Positions 18,930 through 28,232 of a stretch of DNA of 64,000 nt are shown here, in pieces. The notes beneath the pieces were generated by a model, which saw nothing but the letters and a program-made list of their open reading frames with translations, had not been told where the DNA came from and did no database searches. Each line of letters begins with the position of its first letter. Position 1 is the first letter of the stretch. Source of the stretch: Leptospira bourretii. GTDB lineage: Bacteria > Spirochaetota > Leptospiria > Leptospirales > Leptospiraceae. The stretch spans positions 200,176-264,175 of the forward strand of contig NZ_RQFW01000001.1 in assembly GCF_004770145.1 (NCBI RefSeq), read 5' to 3'. The translations under genes and the position numbers were made by a program.

Positions 18930-20042
18930 TCAGTCCATCAAACGTTTGATTTCTTTTAAGAGTGTGGATTGGCCCGACATCAGCTTTGTTTCCGATTCTA
19001 GGATGGCCTCTTTTTTTCCTGGGCGCATAAAAAACTGTTCTAAAACCGCTTCTCTTAGAGTTTCTTCAAACCACATCCGGGTTTGGTTTTCTCTATTCTT
19101 CACATAATACCCGTTTGATTTTGTAGTCGAAATATAATCTAAAACCAACTTCCAGATTTCTTCGATTCCCTTTCCTCCGATCCCACTACAAGTGGTGGCC
19201 CTTGGTGTCCATTTGGATTCGGGAGCCGGGAAAAGGTGGAGGGCCGATTCATATTCGACCCGGGCCCGCATGGCAAAGGGTTCATTGGGCCCGTCCGCTT
19301 TATTGATAGCAATGAGGTCAGCCATTTCCATAATTCCCCGTTTGATCCCTTGGAGTTCGTCTCCGGCACCGGCAAGCATGAGTAATAAAAAGAAATCCAC
19401 CATGGAATGGACTTGGGTTTCGGATTGTCCTACTCCCACAGTTTCGATAATGATGGTGTCAAACCCTGCTGCCTCACAAAGATACATGGACTCTCTTGTT
19501 TTTCTAGCAACTCCTCCCAAAGAACCACTGCTAGGTGAGGGCCGGATAAAGGCATTTTCTGATTTGGAAAGAATTTCCATCCTTGTTTTATCACCAAGGA
19601 TGGAACCTTTGGTACGTTGGCTACTGGGATCAATGGCAAGGACCGCAAGTTTATGGTTTTGTTCCAGGAGATAACTTCCAAAACTTTCAATAAAGGTAGA
19701 CTTCCCAACGCCGGGAACACCTGTGATTCCCATCCGGATGGAATTTCCCACTTTTGGCATCACAAGCTCTAAGATGGCTTGGGCTTTGTCGTTATGTGCT
19801 TCTAAATTACTTTCTACAAGAGTGATGGCTTTGGAAAGATGGGTGCGGTTCCCAGAAAGAATTCCTGTCGCTAGTTCCTCTACGGAGATTTCTTTGCGGT
19901 TAAGAGTTTTTCTTTGGTCACGGATGTAAGGAGAAATGGCTGGGGCATCGGCGACACCGGGGTTGACAGAAAGTGCCGATTTGGGATTCGCAATATCGGA
20001 ATCCTGATTCTTTTTGCCAATGTCCTCGTTTGGTGTTTCCAT
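18930..20042 (-). CDS. meaB: MeaB/ArgK-type GTPase, methylmalonyl-CoA mutase chaperone
   Basis: 370 residues from ATG 20042; an in-frame TTG at 20105 lies inside a strong hairpin and is unlikely. MeaB is a G3E-type GTPase that guards adenosylcobalamin loading and protects the mutase from inactivation. Visible motifs are the P-loop GVPGVGKST, the IDPSSQRTKGSILGDKTRM and ETVGVGQSE switch regions, and the G4 motif NKADGP. The first 45 residues form a variable hydrophilic extension. It is the last gene of the mutase operon, 104 bases after mutB, with a 16-bp hairpin in the gap that may tune its expression. Confidence 0.93.
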   Translation of the reverse strand: METPNEDIGKKNQDSDIANPKSALSVNPGVADAPAISPYIRDQRKTLNRKEISVEELATGILSGNRTHLSKAITLVESNLEAHNDKAQAILELVMPKVGNSIRMGITGVPGVGKSTFIESFGSYLLEQNHKLAVLAIDPSSQRTKGSILGDKTRMEILSKSENAFIRPSPSSGSLGGVARKTRESMYLCEAAGFDTIIIETVGVGQSETQVHSMVDFFLLLMLAGAGDELQGIKRGIMEMADLIAINKADGPNEPFAMRARVEYESALHLFPAPESKWTPRATTCSGIGGKGIEEIWKLVLDYISTTKSNGYYVKNRENQTRMWFEETLREAVLEQFFMRPGKKEAILESETKLMSGQSTLLKEIKRLMD

Positions 20043-20074
20043 ATTAGTTGATTCTTTGTGAAAGATCCTAAAAG

Positions 20075-20113
20075 ACACCAATCTGCTGAAGGGTTTTTTC
20101 AGCAAATCGGTGT
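20075..20113 (-). promoter_or_regulatory. 16-bp RNA hairpin between mutB and meaB
   Basis: On the transcribed (minus) sense the arms ACACCGATTTGCTGAA and TTCAGCAGATTGGTGT pair over all 16 positions using two G-U pairs, with a seven-base loop, followed by CTTTTAGG. The same two positions would be A-C mismatches in the opposite strand, so the structure is conserved only in the mutase operon transcript. It could be a partial terminator or an RNA-processing/stability element. Confidence 0.7.
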
Positions 20114-20146
20114 TTGGTGGGATAAGCCCCTTGTCTAATTTTGAAC

Positions 20147-22285
20147 TTAGGCGGCTCTTCTTTCGCCAAGGAGTATGTTCAGAATTTGTTTGGCAGCTTC
20201 TGAGATCACAGTTCCCGGTCCAAAAATAGCAGTTGCTCCTGATTTGTAGAGGAAGTCGTAATCTTGTGCAGGGATCACCCCACCCACAACCACGAGTACA
20301 TCTTCTGCACCCAGTTTTTTTAATTCCTCAATCACTTGTGGAACAAGGGTTTTGTGACCAGCAGCAAGAGAGGACACACCCAAGATATGACAGTCATTTT
20401 CTACTACTTGTTTGGCGACTTCAGCCGGTGTTTGGAACAAAGGCCCGATATCAACGTCAAAGCCCATATCAGCAAAACTGGTGGAGATCACCTTGGCGCC
20501 ACGGTCATGTCCGTCTTGGCCCATTTTGGCCACCATGATTCTTGGGCGGCGTCCTTCTAGTTTTGCAAATTCATCGGCGAGGGACCTTGCTTCGATATAC
20601 CCTTTGTCTTCGGAAATTTCAGAGGAATACACTCCAGAGATGGAACGAATCACAGCTTTGTACCTCCCAAATACTTTTTCCATTGCATAAGAAATTTCAC
20701 CAAGAGAAGCTCTTTTTCTGGCAGCATCCACTGCAAGTTCGAGGAGATTTCCATTCCCTGTTTCTGCACATTTGGTGATAGCGTTTAACGCAGCTTCTAC
20801 GGCTGTGTTATCTCGATCTTTTTTCATTTGTTCCAAACGTTTGATTTGGGCAATCCGAACGGCAGTATTGTCAATGTCTAAAATATCAAGAGGGGCTTCC
20901 TTATCCAAGCGGAACCGGTTCACACCCACGATCACATCTTTTCCAGAATCGATACGGGCTTGTTTTCTTGCAGATGCTTCTTCAATACGCATCTTAGGAA
21001 TTCCAGTTTCAATCGCTTCCGCCATTCCACCTAACTTTTGTACTTCGGTAATCAGGGCCCAAGCTTTGTGGACTAAATCGTTTGTGAGTTTTTCTACATA
21101 GAAGGAACCACCCCAAGGGTCGATGACTCGGTGGATATTGGTTTCTTCTTGGAGATAAATTTGTGTATTTCGTGCAATCCTTGCCGAGAAGTCGGTAGGG
21201 AGGGCAATGGCTTCATCTAGTGCGTTTGTATGTAAGGATTGTGTGTGCCCAAGAGCTGCCGCCATCGCTTCGATACAAGTCCTTCCTACGTTGTTGAAAG
21301 GATCTTGTTCGGTGAGAGACCAACCCGATGTTTGGCAGTGTGTCCGTAGAGCCAAAGACTTAGTCGATTTGGGTTGGAACTGGTTCACAATCTTTGCCCA
21401 AAGAAGCCTTCCCGCACGCATCTTGGCAATCTCCATAAAATGGTTCATTCCAATTGCCCAGAAAAAAGAGAGGCGAGGAGCAAATTCATCTACAGAAAGT
21501 CCAGAAGCAATTCCTGTTTTGATGTACTCCCATCCATCGGCGAGTGTGTAGGCAAGTTCCAAGTCCGCAGTGGCACCTGCTTCTTGCATATGGTAACCCG
21601 AAATGGATATCGAATTAAACTTAGGCATGTACTTGGAAGTATAACCAAAGATATCGGCAATGATTTTCATGGAATGTTTCGGTGGGTAAATGTAAGTGTT
21701 ACGCACCATAAACTCTTTCAAAATATCATTTTGGATGGTACCGGAGAGTTTGTCTTTGGATACACCCTGTTCTTCTGCCGCCACAATGTAGAAGGCAAGA
21801 ACTGGGATCACGGCACCATTCATAGTCATGGAAACAGACATTTGGTCGAGAGGGATTTGATCGAAGAGGATCTTCATATCCAAAACCGAATCGATGGCCA
21901 CACCGGCTTTTCCCACATCTCCCACCACACGGTCATGATCAGAGTCGTAACCACGGTGAGTGGCAAGGTCAAAGGCAACGGAAAGTCCCTTTTGTCCAGC
22001 AGCTAAGTTTCTTCGGTAAAAGGCATTGGATTCTTCGGCTGTGGAGAATCCGGCATATTGGCGGATGGTCCAGGGTTTATTCACATACATGGTGGAATAG
22101 GGACCCCGTAAGTAAGGTGGGATTCCCGCCGCGTAGTTTAGGTGTTCCATTCCCTCCAAATCAGTCTTCGCATAACGAGATTGGATGGAGATCCCTTCTG
22201 CCGTTTGCCAAAGCGAAATGGATTTGGAATCCGGCTGAGGAGAACTGAAAGAAAGAGGGATTTTTGAAAAATTAGGTTTGTTCAT
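20147..22285 (-). CDS. mutB: Methylmalonyl-CoA mutase, large (catalytic) subunit
   Basis: 712 residues, normal for the large subunit. It interconverts succinyl-CoA and (R)-methylmalonyl-CoA with adenosylcobalamin. The N-terminal TIM-barrel segment has [18 protein letters not shown] and [18 protein letters not shown]; the C-terminal B12-binding domain has [11 protein letters not shown], with the cobalt-coordinating histidine, and VGGVIP. ATG 22285 lies one base after the mutA stop, so the subunits are co-translated. In this genus the enzyme would handle propionyl-CoA from odd-chain fatty acids, which is inferred. Confidence 0.96.
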   Translation of the reverse strand: MNKPNFSKIPLSFSSPQPDSKSISLWQTAEGISIQSRYAKTDLEGMEHLNYAAGIPPYLRGPYSTMYVNKPWTIRQYAGFSTAEESNAFYRRNLAAGQKGLSVAFDLATHRGYDSDHDRVVGDVGKAGVAIDSVLDMKILFDQIPLDQMSVSMTMNGAVIPVLAFYIVAAEEQGVSKDKLSGTIQNDILKEFMVRNTYIYPPKHSMKIIADIFGYTSKYMPKFNSISISGYHMQEAGATADLELAYTLADGWEYIKTGIASGLSVDEFAPRLSFFWAIGMNHFMEIAKMRAGRLLWAKIVNQFQPKSTKSLALRTHCQTSGWSLTEQDPFNNVGRTCIEAMAAALGHTQSLHTNALDEAIALPTDFSARIARNTQIYLQEETNIHRVIDPWGGSFYVEKLTNDLVHKAWALITEVQKLGGMAEAIETGIPKMRIEEASARKQARIDSGKDVIVGVNRFRLDKEAPLDILDIDNTAVRIAQIKRLEQMKKDRDNTAVEAALNAITKCAETGNGNLLELAVDAARKRASLGEISYAMEKVFGRYKAVIRSISGVYSSEISEDKGYIEARSLADEFAKLEGRRPRIMVAKMGQDGHDRGAKVISTSFADMGFDVDIGPLFQTPAEVAKQVVENDCHILGVSSLAAGHKTLVPQVIEELKKLGAEDVLVVVGGVIPAQDYDFLYKSGATAIFGPGTVISEAAKQILNILLGERRAA

Positions 22286-22286
22286 T

Positions 22287-24098
22287 TTATTTCCCGATCC
22301 ATTTGGTTTGGGCTTTTTCCATAAATTCCACGATGTTTCGTTTCATATGGATGAAGTCGTCGATTCCGAGTGATTCTGCTTGGGTGATGAGATCTTTTGG
22401 GTATCCTGCCAGAAGTTTCCAAGAATTGGTGAGTTGGGATTTCATCTCCGCGGCAAATTCAGGAAGGTAGGTCGCATATTCTTCGTCAGACGAACAAAGG
22501 ACAACGATTTCGCATCCCTCTTCTTTTGCCTTTGTGACCCCTTCTTTTACAGAAGAAAATCCTAAGTTGTCTATGATTTCATATCCAAGGCAACCGAGGA
22601 AATTGGAGCTAAAACCAGCACGAGCTTTTCGCATGGTCAGATCCCCAATCGTAAGTAAAAATACTTTGGGAAGTTTTTTGCCAGAAGCCACATGATTATC
22701 TGTGAGATTTCTCCACTTATCAAATTCATAGGAAAGACGAACCGGCAAAAGACGCAAGTAACTGGTTTGTCCTTTGGTATTGATATTTTCTTTCGTAACT
22801 TCTAAAGAACTTTTTAATTCTGGATGTCTTTCTGAGGCGAGGGGATACTGGTTGGTTCCCAGTAAAATTTCTTTTTTGTTGGCAAGGGCATTTCTTTTTT
22901 GATTGGCTCTTGTAGAAATTTCCTTTTGGATGGTTCCTTTTTTGAGTGCTTCTCCAAACCCACCATCTTTCTCCAAATCCTGGAATTTGGCCCAAGCCGA
23001 TTCAGATAGTTTTTTTGTAAGCACTTCTAAGTAATAAGAACCTGCTGCAGGGTCTTCTACCTTGTCGAGGAAGGATTCATAACGAAGTAGAAGTTGTGAA
23101 TTCCTTGCAATTCTTTTGCCTAACTCTTGTTGTGCGGAGTATTCGGAATCAAATGGTAATACAGTAACAAAGTCTGCCCCACCCATTACCGCCGACATGG
23201 CAGTAGTGGTTCCACGTAACATATTGACATAAGGATCATATGCCGTGAATTGAAAATTGGAGGTTCTTGCGACAATCAGTGCAGGAAGGGATTCCCCAAG
23301 TCCGACTTGGTAAGCATTTAAGATTTCTGTCCAAAGGATGCGGAATGCACGGAATTTTGCGATTTCTGTGAAATAATCAGAACCAATTCCCATCCAAAAC
23401 CAAACATTGGCTGCCGCATCTTCAATTTTCACACCTGCATCAAGATGACGGTTTAAATAATCCACACCCCAAGAGAGAGAATAAGCTAATTCTTGGCCAA
23501 TGGATGCACCTGCATCTCTCAAATAATAACTATGAATTCCCACTCCGGAAAACCCTTTGGTTCCCGCAAGCGAAGCGAATGTTTTACCTATTGAGTTTTC
23601 TTCGGTTCCTAGTTCTCCGTTTTTTAATGCGGATCCATATGGGTCAAAGTCACTGAATACAGTGTTATGCGAAGAAGTAAATTTCTTTAATGAGTCGGAG
23701 AAGGTTGGTGTTTTTTCTTCTAGAGATACAACCAAGGGAAGATTCCCAGTAAGGCCAACCAATCGTTCTAGGTCATTAGAAGATCCAATCTTTAAGCCAG
23801 GCAATTTCCCATTCTCCCCTTGGGAGATAAGAATCACGGCATCGGCTCCTTTTTTGGAAAGATCAGTCAGTTCGGATTCGGAGGTTATGGTTTCTGTGAC
23901 ATTCCAACCATTGGTTCGTTTGTATACTCGAGGGAGGTCTGAGATATCTTCTTTGCGATAAAAGGGTTCGATTTTGAAACCTTCTTCTGTTTCCCAAGTG
24001 ACCTTGTCCCAAGGGTTACCTTTTAAATCTTTTAGGATTTGGTTTTTCCAATCCTCAGTAGAAACTTCAGGGAAGTCTGAAAATAGAAATTCGTTCAA
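22287..24098 (-). CDS. mutA: Methylmalonyl-CoA mutase, small subunit
   Basis: 603 residues. It shares the mutase barrel fold ([47 protein letters not shown]) but its C-terminal domain carries [11 protein letters not shown] in place of the B12-binding DxHxxG motif, as expected for the non-catalytic small subunit. It starts with TTG at 24098, supported by GAGGAA seven bases upstream, one base after the stop of the preceding gene, and runs into mutB with a one-base gap. It forms the heterodimer with MutB. Confidence 0.93.
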   Translation of the reverse strand: MNEFLFSDFPEVSTEDWKNQILKDLKGNPWDKVTWETEEGFKIEPFYRKEDISDLPRVYKRTNGWNVTETITSESELTDLSKKGADAVILISQGENGKLPGLKIGSSNDLERLVGLTGNLPLVVSLEEKTPTFSDSLKKFTSSHNTVFSDFDPYGSALKNGELGTEENSIGKTFASLAGTKGFSGVGIHSYYLRDAGASIGQELAYSLSWGVDYLNRHLDAGVKIEDAAANVWFWMGIGSDYFTEIAKFRAFRILWTEILNAYQVGLGESLPALIVARTSNFQFTAYDPYVNMLRGTTTAMSAVMGGADFVTVLPFDSEYSAQQELGKRIARNSQLLLRYESFLDKVEDPAAGSYYLEVLTKKLSESAWAKFQDLEKDGGFGEALKKGTIQKEISTRANQKRNALANKKEILLGTNQYPLASERHPELKSSLEVTKENINTKGQTSYLRLLPVRLSYEFDKWRNLTDNHVASGKKLPKVFLLTIGDLTMRKARAGFSSNFLGCLGYEIIDNLGFSSVKEGVTKAKEEGCEIVVLCSSDEEYATYLPEFAAEMKSQLTNSWKLLAGYPKDLITQAESLGIDDFIHMKRNIVEFMEKAQTKWIGK

Positions 24099-24099
24099 T

Positions 24100-24408
24100 T
24101 TATTCCTCTACGATTTGGTAATCTTCCATATAACCTGGGAAGTCGCCTAACCCACGTGTGAAGGTGAATTTTGCCGGATAAACAACAAGACGTTTACCTG
24201 ACTGTAAAAAAGTTCCAGATAGTAGTGTGAAAGGGGAGGCAACAATAAAGGCCGCAGTCCCAAGCACCGTACCGGCAAGACCCATAGGTCGCGCTACAAT
24301 CAAATCGATCAACATTTCGCCACCAGAAGGAACTTCTCTAGCAGATAAAGTCTGGGTCCAAAGGAGACAGATTAAGAAAAGGATGGACAAGGGTCGTGTT
24401 TGTTTCAT
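24100..24408 (-). CDS. Small exported protein, first gene of the mutase operon
   Basis: 102 residues with a signal peptide (ILFLICLLWTQTLSA, cleavage near AREV). The mature part has a hydrophobic stretch ARPMGLAGTVLGTAAFIVASPF and ends with LVVYPAKFTFTRGLGDF. I recognise this arrangement from small conserved proteobacterial proteins, sometimes wrongly called multidrug transporters, but no function is established. Its one-base spacing to mutA suggests co-transcription, although a link to the mutase is not obvious. A dyad lies directly upstream. Confidence 0.7.
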   Translation of the reverse strand: MKQTRPLSILFLICLLWTQTLSAREVPSGGEMLIDLIVARPMGLAGTVLGTAAFIVASPFTLLSGTFLQSGKRLVVYPAKFTFTRGLGDFPGYMEDYQIVEE

Positions 24409-24418
24409 AGGCTGATCA

Positions 24419-24447
24419 CTCGGGCTTTCATCTGATGAAATCTCGAG
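24419..24447. promoter_or_regulatory. Dyad operator in the divergent mutase/yhhN promoter
   Basis: The centre TTTCATCTGATGAAA is a perfect 7-bp inverted repeat around one base, flanked symmetrically three bases out by CTCG and CGAG, giving 29 bases of near-symmetry. It lies in the 65-base gap between the divergent mutase operon and the yhhN gene, as expected for a shared operator. No regulator gene is adjacent. Confidence 0.6.
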
Positions 24448-24473
24448 AATGATCTCCCTGTAAAGTAAGAAAT

Positions 24474-25142
24474 ATGGCTAAAGAAATTGTTTTGTTTGTT
24501 CTCTATTCTATTGTGCATCTGCTTGCGATCGCTACGATCACAAAACAGGATGTTTTTTATCTCCCTTCGAAAATCATTCCCATCCTGATTCTCATTGTAG
24601 CACTCTTCCGTTACTTCCCTAGTTTGGGGAAACGTGGGAAATTGGTGGCTGTAGGACTTGTGTTTTCTCTTTTTGGAGATAGTTTCCTTGCTCTTCCCAA
24701 AGAAGGTTTTTTTGTATTTGGCCTTGGTTCCTTTCTCATCGCTCAGTTGATTTATTCCTATGCCTTCACTTTGGATTCGAAAATCAAACCTATCCTAGCC
24801 ATTCCCTTTTTACTATTTGGTTCCTCCTTCTTTCTTGTTCTTGTGCCAAAACTAGGTGCTCTTCTCATTCCAGTAGGGGTTTATATTTCAGCGATTTGTC
24901 TTATGGGATGGCGAGCAGCTGCTAGGAATTCAGTTTCCAAACCATTTTATTTAGGCCTTTTGGGTGCCTTGGTTTTTATCCTTTCTGACTCCATCATTGC
25001 CTATTCGATGTTTCTAAAACCAGAAATGGACAGATTCACTGCATCAATGGGAATTATGGTAACGTATTATATCGCTCAGGTCCTCATCTACTCAGCCACA
25101 AAGGCGGAAGAGTTGGATGTACAATCAGTGAAAAATACTTGA
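24474..25142 (+). CDS. YhhN/TMEM86 family membrane protein (lysoplasmalogenase-like)
   Basis: 222 residues with about eight membrane helices. The family's marks are visible: KxxP in the first third (LPSKIIPILIL), GLVFSLFGDSFLALP and, near the end, GALVFILSDSIIAY, the two conserved aspartate segments that make up the proposed active site. Animal TMEM86 members hydrolyse the vinyl-ether bond of lysoplasmalogens; the bacterial substrate is less clear. A second divergent member is at 62421-63155. ATG 24474 is ten bases after a GTAAAG sequence. Confidence 0.82.
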   Translation: MAKEIVLFVLYSIVHLLAIATITKQDVFYLPSKIIPILILIVALFRYFPSLGKRGKLVAVGLVFSLFGDSFLALPKEGFFVFGLGSFLIAQLIYSYAFTLDSKIKPILAIPFLLFGSSFFLVLVPKLGALLIPVGVYISAICLMGWRAAARNSVSKPFYLGLLGALVFILSDSIIAYSMFLKPEMDRFTASMGIMVTYYIAQVLIYSATKAEELDVQSVKNT

Positions 25143-25200
25143 TTCACTTGAAACACGAGAGTATCGTATCTATGGTTTTGAATAACCAGGGAATGGGATT

Positions 25201-25965
25201 ATGAAATCACTAAAAAAAACATCCTTTATTGAAGCAGTTGCAGCTGCGATTGAACATGAGGTTCAATGTTTCAATTTTTATCTAAAACTTTCAGAAAGTT
25301 TACCAGAAGGTCAAATTAGAGAATTGTTCAGCCAACTTGCGTTAGATGGTGATGAACATATTAAATTCATCAAAGAAATCTATAAAAGTGCGGAAGGGAA
25401 AGAACTTCCCAACTTAAAACAACTTTCTGAAATTGAGAAGTTTCATTCCTCCACCATCCAGAAGGTAATGGACAGGCTTGATCGAAACAAAAACGAAGAA
25501 GTCAAAGCAGACGAAAGAAAAGCGATCGAACTTGCCATTAGAGAAGGGGAAGATGCGCGTAATTTTTACGCTACCATTCGGAACAAATTCCAAGATCCAA
25601 AAATCAATCTGTTATTTCAAAAATTAGCAAATTTTAATGAATCCAACAATTCATTGTTAGAAGCCCAAGCAATGGCTATGGAACAGTCGACACCTGCTGA
25701 CCAAGTTTTCTATTGGGAAGATGAGGAACTGATGGAGCAGGTGAATCGTTCTGCAAAAGCTGCTTCTAAACCAAAAGTCTCGAAACCATCACCAAAACCA
25801 CAAACCGCAAAAACAAAACCATCTGCTAAAAAAACTTCTAAACCAGCTGCAAAACCAGCAAACAAGAAGTCGGTGAAAAAAGCCGCTAAAAAGGCAGTGA
25901 AAAAAGTTGTAAAGAAAGCGGTGACAAAATCAAAACCTGCAAAAAAGAAAGGTAAGAAAAAATAG
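25201..25965 (+). CDS. Ferritin-like (rubrerythrin-type) protein with histone-H1-like tail
   Basis: 254 residues. Residues about 8-160 form two pairs of helices resembling a rubrerythrin/ferritin-like domain: AIEHEVQCFNFY ... LALDGDEHIKF, then AIREGEDARNFY ... LANFNESNNSLLEAQ. The first-helix glutamates are present, but the ExxH of helix B reads GDEH with Gly at the Glu position, and in helix D the histidine is Asn, so the di-iron site is probably incomplete. From about residue 185 to the end it is a Lys/Ala/Pro/Ser tail with KKAxKK repeats like histone H1. It may be a DNA-associated, Dps-like protein; this is inference. The next gene starts on its stop codon. Confidence 0.72.
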   Translation: MKSLKKTSFIEAVAAAIEHEVQCFNFYLKLSESLPEGQIRELFSQLALDGDEHIKFIKEIYKSAEGKELPNLKQLSEIEKFHSSTIQKVMDRLDRNKNEEVKADERKAIELAIREGEDARNFYATIRNKFQDPKINLLFQKLANFNESNNSLLEAQAMAMEQSTPADQVFYWEDEELMEQVNRSAKAASKPKVSKPSPKPQTAKTKPSAKKTSKPAAKPANKKSVKKAAKKAVKKVVKKAVTKSKPAKKKGKKK

Positions 25966-26447
25966 TGAAATACCAAGTTACCCATTCATTTCCCGTTCCC
26001 CTTGAAAAACTTCTTCATGCGAGAGAGGAAAGATACAAACATTTGGATCAGTTTCCTGATTTGAAAAATGTAACTCTACTAGAAGAAACGAAAGAGGGGA
26101 ATATCATTCGTCAAAAACGAAAGGTAAGTTTGGAAGGATCTATGCCTGCCGTACTTTCGGCAGCCCTCAATGACCTTTCGCTTTTAGAAGAATCCACTTT
26201 TGACATTACAACCAACACTCACGAGTTCAAAATTGCGCCTCCAGGGAAAGACAATGTGTTCGTGATCAAAGGGAAAAGTAAATACGAAGCGGATGGGGCG
26301 GAGTCCAAACGTTCGTATGATGTGGATGTGGTTTCCAGTCTTCTATTTGTCTCTCCGATTGTGGAAAAAGCAATTGAAGAAATTCACAAACATAGTTTAG
26401 AAAAAGACAGAAAATCCATCGCCAAATTTTTGGGGGTTGAATCCTAA
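25965..26447 (+). CDS. DUF2505-like protein (START/SRPBCC-like fold)
   Basis: 160 residues beginning with GTG at 25965, which overlaps the preceding stop by one base (TAGTG), so it is translationally coupled to the ferritin-like gene. The sequence (KYQVTHSFPVPLEKLLHAREERY at the start, then alternating beta strands and a long C-terminal helix) resembles the DUF2505 family, distantly related to SRPBCC lipid-binding proteins. No catalytic motif is seen. Function unknown. Confidence 0.6.
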   Translation: MKYQVTHSFPVPLEKLLHAREERYKHLDQFPDLKNVTLLEETKEGNIIRQKRKVSLEGSMPAVLSAALNDLSLLEESTFDITTNTHEFKIAPPGKDNVFVIKGKSKYEADGAESKRSYDVDVVSSLLFVSPIVEKAIEEIHKHSLEKDRKSIAKFLGVES

Positions 26448-26453
26448 GTAGAA

Positions 26454-27356
26454 GTGAAGTCTTCTTCTCCTACCTTTTTACGATCTGTTTTAGAACTCAA
26501 TTTGACGATCCTCATTATGGGGAACGTCACTTTGTTTGCCAAACTCCTTCCATTCCCTGCAGTCACGATCATCTCCGGTAGAGCCCTTTTTTCTGTTCTT
26601 ATCCTTGGTTTGTTTTTTTGGCTTCGTGGTAAGTCCGTCTCTTACCGGAGTTTTAAGGACTTTTTATCGGTTTTTGGAATCGGAATTCTTTTTGCACTGC
26701 ATTGGGTGACCTATTTTCATTCCATCCAGGTTTCCACTGTGGCTGTGGGGATGTTGTCACTTTTCACCTATCCCGTGTTTTCTGCTATTTTAGAACCATT
26801 GTTTGGTGGAAAACGCCCCGACCCCTTTGCCTTCTTCATCGCTTGTTTCTCTTTTTTTGGACTTTTTTTAATTGTACCTGATCTATCTTGGGACAACCAA
26901 ATGTTCCAAGGAGTTGTTTGGGGAGTGGTTTCGGCAGTCCTTTATGCCATTCGCAATTTGCTCACAAAAGAAATGCATGTGCACTATCCAAGTTCCCAGA
27001 TTCTTTTTACCCAACTGATTGCCACAAGCCTTGTCCTGCTTCCTTTTGCTGATGGTCTTTTTGTGATGCTCGCGGAACCCAAATACCTTGTATTCCAAGT
27101 GGTTCTTGCAGGAGTCTTCACTTCCCTGGCTCATACCATTTGGATTCGTAGTTTGTCCAATTTGTCTGTCACAACCGCAGGGACTTTGTCTACGCTAAGC
27201 CCCATTTACGGAAGTTTGGCGGCCTGGTATTTTTTAGGGGAGGTCCCTCCCAATAGGCTTTGGTTAGGTGGTGGTGTGATTCTTTTTTGTGCGATTTTAG
27301 AAGTGTTTCGAAAACAAGCGGAGAGTGGGAAAAAAGAAGAGGAGAAATTGATTTAA
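26454..27356 (+). CDS. EamA/DMT superfamily transporter
   Basis: 300 residues with ten hydrophobic segments in two EamA repeats. Typical features are the first-repeat FFWLRG loop, ALHWVTYFHSIQVSTVAVGMLSLFTYPVF, and the second-repeat SLSNLSVTTAGTLSTLSPIYGSLAAWYFLGE. Such proteins export or import small metabolites (amino acids, nucleosides, drugs). It starts with GTG six bases after the preceding stop and is the last gene of a four-gene plus-strand run. It converges on the sigma-factor gene with only 30 bases between. Confidence 0.9.
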   Translation: MKSSSPTFLRSVLELNLTILIMGNVTLFAKLLPFPAVTIISGRALFSVLILGLFFWLRGKSVSYRSFKDFLSVFGIGILFALHWVTYFHSIQVSTVAVGMLSLFTYPVFSAILEPLFGGKRPDPFAFFIACFSFFGLFLIVPDLSWDNQMFQGVVWGVVSAVLYAIRNLLTKEMHVHYPSSQILFTQLIATSLVLLPFADGLFVMLAEPKYLVFQVVLAGVFTSLAHTIWIRSLSNLSVTTAGTLSTLSPIYGSLAAWYFLGEVPPNRLWLGGGVILFCAILEVFRKQAESGKKEEEKLI

Positions 27357-27386
27357 GAATTCTCCTCCTTTCCTAGATGTTTAAAC

Positions 27387-28232
27387 TTATATTTTTGGAC
27401 TGTATTTTTCCAATAACTCTTCCAAAATTTGGGGAGGTGTTTCAAAAAAAGGATGGTCTCGAAATATTTCTTGGTATTCAAGTCTTTTGAAATCTTCGTA
27501 TTCGCAATGTAGTTCTTTCACCTGTTCTTTTAGGCGGCGAACGAGTGGCATAGAAAAACGAGGATTCGTCGGATCGATCCAACCATTGTTTTGAAAACTT
27601 TTCATTTTTTTGGAACAACGACAGGGATTTTTTTCATTTATGAGTCCACATTTATCATCCATAAATGTATAGAGATCTTTTCTGGCTCGACTCAAACGTT
27701 TGCGAAAAGCTTCATTCGAAATATCTAATAATTCCGAACTTTCACGATCACTTAGTCCCATTAAGTCGGCAAGAATGAGTGCGGTCCGTTGTTCTCGGTC
27801 CAAACAAAGTAACATCCCCAAAGTGCAAGAAGCCTTTGCTTCTTCTATTAAAACTAAGTTTTCTGGACTAAATAGTTCGTTTGCCGGAATTTCTAAATTT
27901 GGCATTTTTTCTAATTCATTTGCATAATCAGAAAAACCAGTTGTTATTTCTTCTAAACGTCCTCTTTTCCCATTTAACGCGTGATTTACGGAAATCCGAT
28001 AAGCCCACGTTTTAAAGCTGGCTCGTGTTGGATCGTATGCAGCAAGGTTCGTTGCAATTTTCAGTAGCACTTCTTGGGTATGATCTTCTGCTTCTTGTGG
28101 ATTTAACAAAATACGACGAATGACATTATAAATCCAAGATTGGACTTTGGAAAGTAAAGATTCCAAAGCACGGCGGTCTCCCGTCCGTGCCCTTTCGATG
28201 AGGTTTAGTTCTTCTTCACTACTTGTTTTCAT
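27387..28232 (-). CDS. ECF sigma factor with cysteine-containing C-terminal extension
   Basis: 281 residues. Region 2 (WIYNVIRRILLNPQEAEDHTQEVLLKI, TRASFKTWAYRISVNHALN) and region 4 (DREQRTALILADLMGLSDRESSELLDIS, AFRKRLSRARKDLY) are clear. The remaining about 90 residues are an extension beginning with CGLINEKNPCRCSKK, a motif I recognise from a subset of ECF factors with C-terminal extensions, where the cysteines may bind zinc or sense redox. No anti-sigma gene is adjacent. Instead the start overlaps the stop of a monooxygenase-like gene by one base. Autoregulation from the upstream promoter is likely but not proven. Confidence 0.87.
   Translation of the reverse strand: MKTSSEEELNLIERARTGDRRALESLLSKVQSWIYNVIRRILLNPQEAEDHTQEVLLKIATNLAAYDPTRASFKTWAYRISVNHALNGKRGRLEEITTGFSDYANELEKMPNLEIPANELFSPENLVLIEEAKASCTLGMLLCLDREQRTALILADLMGLSDRESSELLDISNEAFRKRLSRARKDLYTFMDDKCGLINEKNPCRCSKKMKSFQNNGWIDPTNPRFSMPLVRRLKEQVKELHCEYEDFKRLEYQEIFRDHPFFETPPQILEELLEKYSPKI

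Noticed and set aside
22287..22700. Missing B12-binding DxHxxG motif in the mutase small subunit, as a possible pseudoenzyme
   Set aside because: Small subunits of methylmalonyl-CoA mutase normally lack this motif; the large subunit carries it intact.
25710..25985. Phe/Ala-rich minus-strand frame opposite the H1-like tail
   Set aside because: It is the complement of repeated Lys/Ala codons and has no support of its own.
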